Part shown: piece by piece, positions 33,640 through 37,037 of the stretch
Layout: every line of letters starts with the position of its first letter
How positions within the stretch are numbered: position 1 is the first letter of the stretch
DNA from: Candidatus Poribacteria bacterium
GTDB taxonomy: Bacteria; Poribacteria; WGA-4E; WGA-3G
Assembly: GCA_003635185.1 (NCBI GenBank)
Contig: PYJA01000045.1
Location: 18,601-55,637, forward strand
Reading direction: 5' to 3'
DNA: 37,037 nucleotides
Notes under the pieces: generated by a model
What the model saw: the letters and a program-made list of their open reading frames with translations, nothing else
What the model was told of the DNA's origin: nothing
Database searches by the model: none
Program-made: the position numbers and the translations under genes

Positions 33640-34039
33640 CTGTGCAAAGTGTCTGCCACTGTAATGTTATTATGATGAATTATCTGATAGACATCTGACC
33701 GACACTATTTTTAATATAAGCGTGAGCCCGACTGAAACTATAGTGAATCAACGTCAAACGCGCTTATATAGTAAAACCTATTAATGGGACACTTCCGTGG
33801 CACAAACTGTTAGTTTGTGCAGATGCGAACACAAACTAACAGTTTGATGCTCAACATCCCCGGTAGGTTCGGTTTCCTAACCGAACCGAACATAATGTCC
33901 AATTAATTCTAAAGTCTACTATAGTATTTGTTATGTTTCGCTATGCGTTCTCGCGACAAATCATGCAGAATACCACATAGCAATACTATACGCGCACTTG
34001 AAGTTGATTCCTACACTTGAATCTCACATTCAACTCAAT
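33640..34039. other. Intergenic stretch largely filled by a MITE
   Basis: 33767-33923 is a TATAGT-family element. Just upstream, CTATAGTGAATC at about 33738 looks like another lone end. The rest is AT-rich without a supported gene. Confidence 0.5.
33767..33923. mobile_element. TATAGT-family MITE, copy 6 (composite cargo)
   Basis: The left end is TATAGTAAAACCTATTAATG; the right end backwards is TATAGTAGACTTTAGAATTA, running into ATTGGACA. The cargo is the ACAAACTAACAGTTTG inverted arms plus GGTTCGGTTTCCTAACCGAACC. It is nearly identical to 21238-21391, so at least these two copies moved fairly recently. Confidence 0.78.
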
Positions 34040-35347
34040 TTATACAAATAAATCCTCGATAACTGTCCCCTCATTCACAACTCGTATCGGGCGACCAGAA
34101 CGAGAATAATTTTCTTCTTCATAGTTGATCCCCAAAGCGAAACAGAGCGAGGCAAACAGGTCCGGCACAGTGATAGGATCAGTGACAACTTTCAGCCCGT
34201 CTTCGTTGGTGCTTCCAATGACTTGTCCACCATGGGTGCCGCCACCTGCTATGACAGCAGACCAACCGTTCGGATGATGGTCGCGTCCATCGTTCATATT
34301 GATTTTCGGTGTTCGTCCGAATTCTCCGAGCCATAGCACAACGGTTTCGTCAAGTAAATCACGTTCGCTCAGGTCTTTGACAAGCATAGCAAACGCCGGG
34401 TCAACTACATTAAGGAGTTCTTTCGTTCTTTCAAAGTTATTTTCGTGTGTGTCCCACCCATCAAGTGTGATTTCAACAAAATTAACACCCGCTTCAATAA
34501 GTCGTCTTGCCATCAAACAGCCTTGCCCGAAGCGGTTCATACCATAAGCTTGGCGTATTTCGGCCGGTTCTTCTTTGAGTTCAAACGCTTTGATATTAGG
34601 GGAGTTAATAAGTTCATCGGCTTTTTTGTAAATAGCCTCATGCGCTTCTGTCCCTCGCCCAGTACGTTTAGAAATAAAATCTTTCTCAAGGGTGTTTAGC
34701 ATTTTGAGACGTTCACGAAAACGGTGTGTATCCATTTGTGGTGGATATTCAATATCATCTACCTTTTCCAACGGGTTACTTACAACAAATGGATCATGTG
34801 AAGCACCCAGAAACCCCCCAGAATATGTCGGTGAATTGATATTAACACAGCTGGGCAAGTGAGATTCGTCGTCATCAAGATAGTAAGAGGTCAACGAACC
34901 CAAAGTCGGGTGCCGAACTGCCCCACCAGGTGCATATCCGGTATGTAGTAAATAACGTGCGCGTTCATGGTTGCCTTCACGAGACACCATTGATCGAATC
35001 ACGGAAAGGTGATGTGCTTGTTCAGCAACAAGTGGAAGATGTTCAGAAAACTGAATACCTTTAACACTTGTCGGAATCGGTTTGAAAGGTCCACTATTTT
35101 CTACTGAGGGGTCTTTTGGGTCAAAAGTGTCTAACTGACTCGGTCCACCACTCATAAACATTACAATGCAATGTTTCGCACGTGGGATTACTTGTTCTAA
35201 CTGTGCGTTACCTGTGGCACCAAAATGTTGCATTGCAACCAGCCCAAGAAAACTACTGACCCCATACTTGAAAAAGCTACGTCGGGAAATTTCTTTATGC
35301 CATAATTCAGGGTTATCATATTCGGGAATCCACAATCCTGATCTCAT
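34040..35347 (-). CDS. DUF1501 family protein, Tat-type exported
   Basis: In this 435-residue protein, residues 21-27 read SRRSFFK followed by YGVSSFLGLVAM, a twin-arginine-like export signal. The body matches DUF1501 (sulfatase-like alkaline-phosphatase fold): HCIVMFMSGGPSQLDTFDPK, GNHERARYLLHTGYAPGG, ITLDGWDTHENNF, VVLWLGEFGRTPKIN and GRDHHPNGWSAVIAGGGTHG. Such genes in Planctomycetes and Poribacteria usually sit beside DUF1549/DUF1553 cytochrome-like genes; none is seen here. The 20 residues before the Tat motif are longer than usual. No strong ribosome binding site lies before the ATG. The substrate is unknown. Confidence 0.88.
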   Translation of the reverse strand: MRSGLWIPEYDNPELWHKEISRRSFFKYGVSSFLGLVAMQHFGATGNAQLEQVIPRAKHCIVMFMSGGPSQLDTFDPKDPSVENSGPFKPIPTSVKGIQFSEHLPLVAEQAHHLSVIRSMVSREGNHERARYLLHTGYAPGGAVRHPTLGSLTSYYLDDDESHLPSCVNINSPTYSGGFLGASHDPFVVSNPLEKVDDIEYPPQMDTHRFRERLKMLNTLEKDFISKRTGRGTEAHEAIYKKADELINSPNIKAFELKEEPAEIRQAYGMNRFGQGCLMARRLIEAGVNFVEITLDGWDTHENNFERTKELLNVVDPAFAMLVKDLSERDLLDETVVLWLGEFGRTPKINMNDGRDHHPNGWSAVIAGGGTHGGQVIGSTNEDGLKVVTDPITVPDLFASLCFALGINYEEENYSRSGRPIRVVNEGTVIEDLFV

Positions 35348-35466
35348 TATTTTTTAGCATTTGAACGCAAGCATTATGCCAGCGAATGCTTCTCCTTCAT
35401 AAGCCCGCTACAAAAGCGCCAAGATAATATCCACACCTGCGGGATAGATGTCAATTTCTGACGCTG

Positions 35467-35628
35467 TTAGTGTGTAAAATATTTCTGCTTCAATTGCTCT
35501 CTTTTTATGATTAAAAACATTTTTCGGTAAACACTCTTACGTCCCAATCCATCTTCACGTACGCTGCTTACCTCAGCTATCACATAGTTTTGATGGCGGA
35601 CATTAATACTATAATAACATACTTGCAT
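35467..35628 (-). CDS. Possible small or decayed gene (53 codons)
   Basis: The minus strand from ATG at 35628 reads MQVCYYSINVRHQNYVIAEV, then VREDGLGRKSVYRKMFLI and a Lys/Gln-rich end. There is no recognisable ribosome binding site. Another frame overlapping its end continues IEAEIFYTLTASEIDIYPAG and stops 30 codons later, so a frameshift in a once longer gene is possible. I recognise no family. Confidence 0.3.
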   Translation of the reverse strand: MQVCYYSINVRHQNYVIAEVSSVREDGLGRKSVYRKMFLIIKREQLKQKYFTH

Positions 35629-35827
35629 TTTAAAAACAAGCTAAAAAATCATTTTGGCAGGATTATTTAGTTTTTGGAGTTTCCCGTTATTGAAGTTTAC
35701 TCAAAGGTAACACCCAAGGGCGGTAGGTGCGGTTAGAAACCGCACCATAGCCGTTAATTTAAGAAAACGTTTATGTTTTTATAAGTGCTTCTCAACCCTT
35801 ATGGTGATTGAAACTGTCCCACATTTC

Positions 35828-35996
35828 AGTCCCGTAGGGACGATATGTTTATAGAAAAACGGTGAACAACCCCTCTTCAGTCCCGTAGGGACGATATGTC
35901 CAAAATATGGCGTTGGGGGACACATATCGTCCGGACGGGACTAAAGACATATATACATCTCATATCTATCTATAAACATAGCGTCCCTACGGGACT
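35828..35996. repeat. Cluster of four GTCCCGTAGGGACGATATG repeats (two direct, two inverted)
   Basis: Copies start at about 35828 and 35879 on the plus strand and end at about 35942 and 35996 on the minus strand. The third has CGTCCGGACGGG in place of the usual core. Phrases outside the core (TTTATAGAAAAA, TAAAGACA) are shared with the pair at 867-972. Confidence 0.8.
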
Positions 35997-36036
35997 GAAG
36001 ACACTGCTACAATGGATTTATCTCTTAAATTGACGC

Positions 36037-37037
36037 TTATGGTGTGTCTATAAAACTGAGTTGTGTGAGAACAGCAGCGATAAAACTGAGTTGCACGTGC
36101 CGGTTCAAACTCTCACGCTTTTGGAGTTGATATGTCCCAAAACCGAAGTTTTGTTTGACATCGCGAAATGCGGTTTCAATCTGCCACCGATTTCTATAGT
36201 GTCGGATCGCTTCGGCTACGGGGAGTCGCAAATCAGAGGTAAATAGACAAAAATATTTATAGGGTTGAGACTTCTTTGGGCGTGTGCGTGACACAATAAG
36301 ACGCACAACTTGTGGACACATCTTTGTTCTCACAACTTTGTCTGCGACAGAATATGTTTTATTATCCACGATGACCTCTCTATATTTTAGATACGGCAGA
36401 TGCACACGATCTCCATAAATAAGCGGTCTTCCGGGTCTCTGTGGTCTCTTTTGTTTGGGAATATGATAGAACACCGCATTTGACTTTGCGCGACAGAGCA
36501 AGTGATGTCCTTGTGCGAGGATTGTTGTGAACACTTTGCGTCTATTAAAACCTCTATCAAATATGATCAAACCCGGAGGCACATTGGCACAGATGGATTT
36601 CAGCACTTCTCCGCTATTAGCTTGTTCGTCTCCCGGACACATCACCCGGGCAGTCAACGGAAACAGACGCACCCCTTGCGGCGTTTCACAAAGCCACCCG
36701 ATAGCACCGAACTCGTGTCCGTGATGGAACTTGGATTGGTTCTTATTCCGTTTGTTATAGCGTGTGTTTATGAATAAATGTGTGCCCTCTTGACAAACAC
36801 CGTCATTGATAGACTTGGTTTCATCATAGGTATAGACACCTTCGCTGAAAGTTGTTTGAACTTGTCTTGTCAAAACCGATGTGAGTTCGTCAAGACACCA
36901 TTTGGAACGACCCAGAAACTTCGGCAAGGACCAATAGGTTGTTTCAGGTTGTGTGGATAGATATATTTGTGTCATTGTGCCACGATGCGGAGTATTTATC
37001 AAACCTTTCACATAAGTGCGAAAATGGTTGAAGTTCG
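36037..37037 (-). CDS. IS4-clan DDE transposase, 5' end cut by window edge
   Basis: The minus-strand frame is open from the right edge to the stop at 36037, at least 333 codons. A GTG near 37011 could be mistaken for the start, but the frame upstream (NFNHFRTYVKGLI) is transposase-like, so the true start lies outside. DDE residues are visible: Asp in YTYDETKS, Asp in LIIFDRGFNRRKVF and Glu in YRNRWQIETAFRDVK, which is the exact Y-x2-R-x3-E-x6-K signature of the IS4 clan (IS701/IS4-like). The reading frame is intact in the window, so the element could be active. Its left border is probably near 36005-36030. Confidence 0.85.
   Translation of the reverse strand, partial: NFNHFRTYVKGLINTPHRGTMTQIYLSTQPETTYWSLPKFLGRSKWCLDELTSVLTRQVQTTFSEGVYTYDETKSINDGVCQEGTHLFINTRYNKRNKNQSKFHHGHEFGAIGWLCETPQGVRLFPLTARVMCPGDEQANSGEVLKSICANVPPGLIIFDRGFNRRKVFTTILAQGHHLLCRAKSNAVFYHIPKQKRPQRPGRPLIYGDRVHLPYLKYREVIVDNKTYSVADKVVRTKMCPQVVRLIVSRTRPKKSQPYKYFCLFTSDLRLPVAEAIRHYRNRWQIETAFRDVKQNFGFGTYQLQKRESLNRHVQLSFIAAVLTQLSFIDTP

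Larger units (their letters stand above)
35348..36036. other. Intergenic stretch with small ORF, hairpin and repeat cluster
   Basis: From left: the possible 53-codon ORF at 35467-35628; a GGTGCGGTTAGAAACCGCACC hairpin at 35727-35747; the four-copy repeat cluster at 35828-35996; and the presumed left border of the IS4-clan element near 36005-36030. Confidence 0.55.

Noticed and set aside
35828..35996. CRISPR array
   Set aside because: Only four copies, mixed orientation, unequal spacing and palindromic core; no cas genes nearby.

Overview
The window is AT-rich bacterial DNA, probably from an uncultured sponge- or sediment-type lineage. Candidatus Poribacteria is my best guess. The support is indirect: ECF sigma factors with very long membrane-anchored C-terminal extensions, repeated phytanoyl-CoA dioxygenase (PhyH) genes, a DUF1501 protein, secreted proteins with beta-propeller or galactose-binding-like folds, and intergenic DNA full of hairpin repeats. 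No rRNA or tRNA gene was recognised, so the taxonomy is inference.

Layout. 1-1416 is a graveyard of nested mobile elements: the end of an ISAs1-type IS, a 601-bp MITE-like element carrying two smaller tandem MITEs, and the interrupted start of another transposase. 1417-12880 (mostly minus strand) holds three paralogous proteins that fuse an ECF sigma factor to one transmembrane helix and a large predicted extracytoplasmic domain. Two end in Asp-box beta-propellers; the third ends in a different, possibly LolA/RseB-like, domain. Between them lie two secreted proteins, one galactose-binding-like and one TolB-like propeller. 13121-18680 (plus) holds a DUF1326 protein, a PhyH / Stf0 sulfotransferase / PhyH cluster and a secreted metallophosphoesterase. 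19170-21209 is a membrane receptor fused to a SpoIIE-type PP2C phosphatase. 21715-24095 holds an MNT-HEPN-like fusion, an 87-residue protein and a CoxE-type VWA protein. 24138-29315 holds a zinc alcohol dehydrogenase, a secreted squalene-cyclase-fold protein, a Xaa-Pro aminopeptidase and a tail-anchored protein of unknown function. 29593-35347 (minus) holds a family-4-like uracil-DNA glycosylase, a GH36-like alpha-galactosidase, RsmD and a DUF1501 protein. The right edge is an IS4-clan transposase that runs out of the window.

How it fits together. The most interesting system is the set of membrane-tethered sigma factors. The cytoplasmic sigma parts are nearly interchangeable while the outside parts differ, and the middle gene is a mosaic: sigma part like gene 3, membrane part and propeller like gene 1. 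This suggests one-component transmembrane transcription switches that diversify by swapping modules. The intergenic DNA is largely explained by MITE families. One has CAGGGTTATT ends and 9-10 bp target duplications and shares its ends with the ISAs1-type element. One has TATAGT ends, at least six copies, and carries hairpins as cargo. One small family has TGGTTYACTCGCTAA ends and TTTAG duplications. Reconstructing the insertions restores a broken transposase reading frame.
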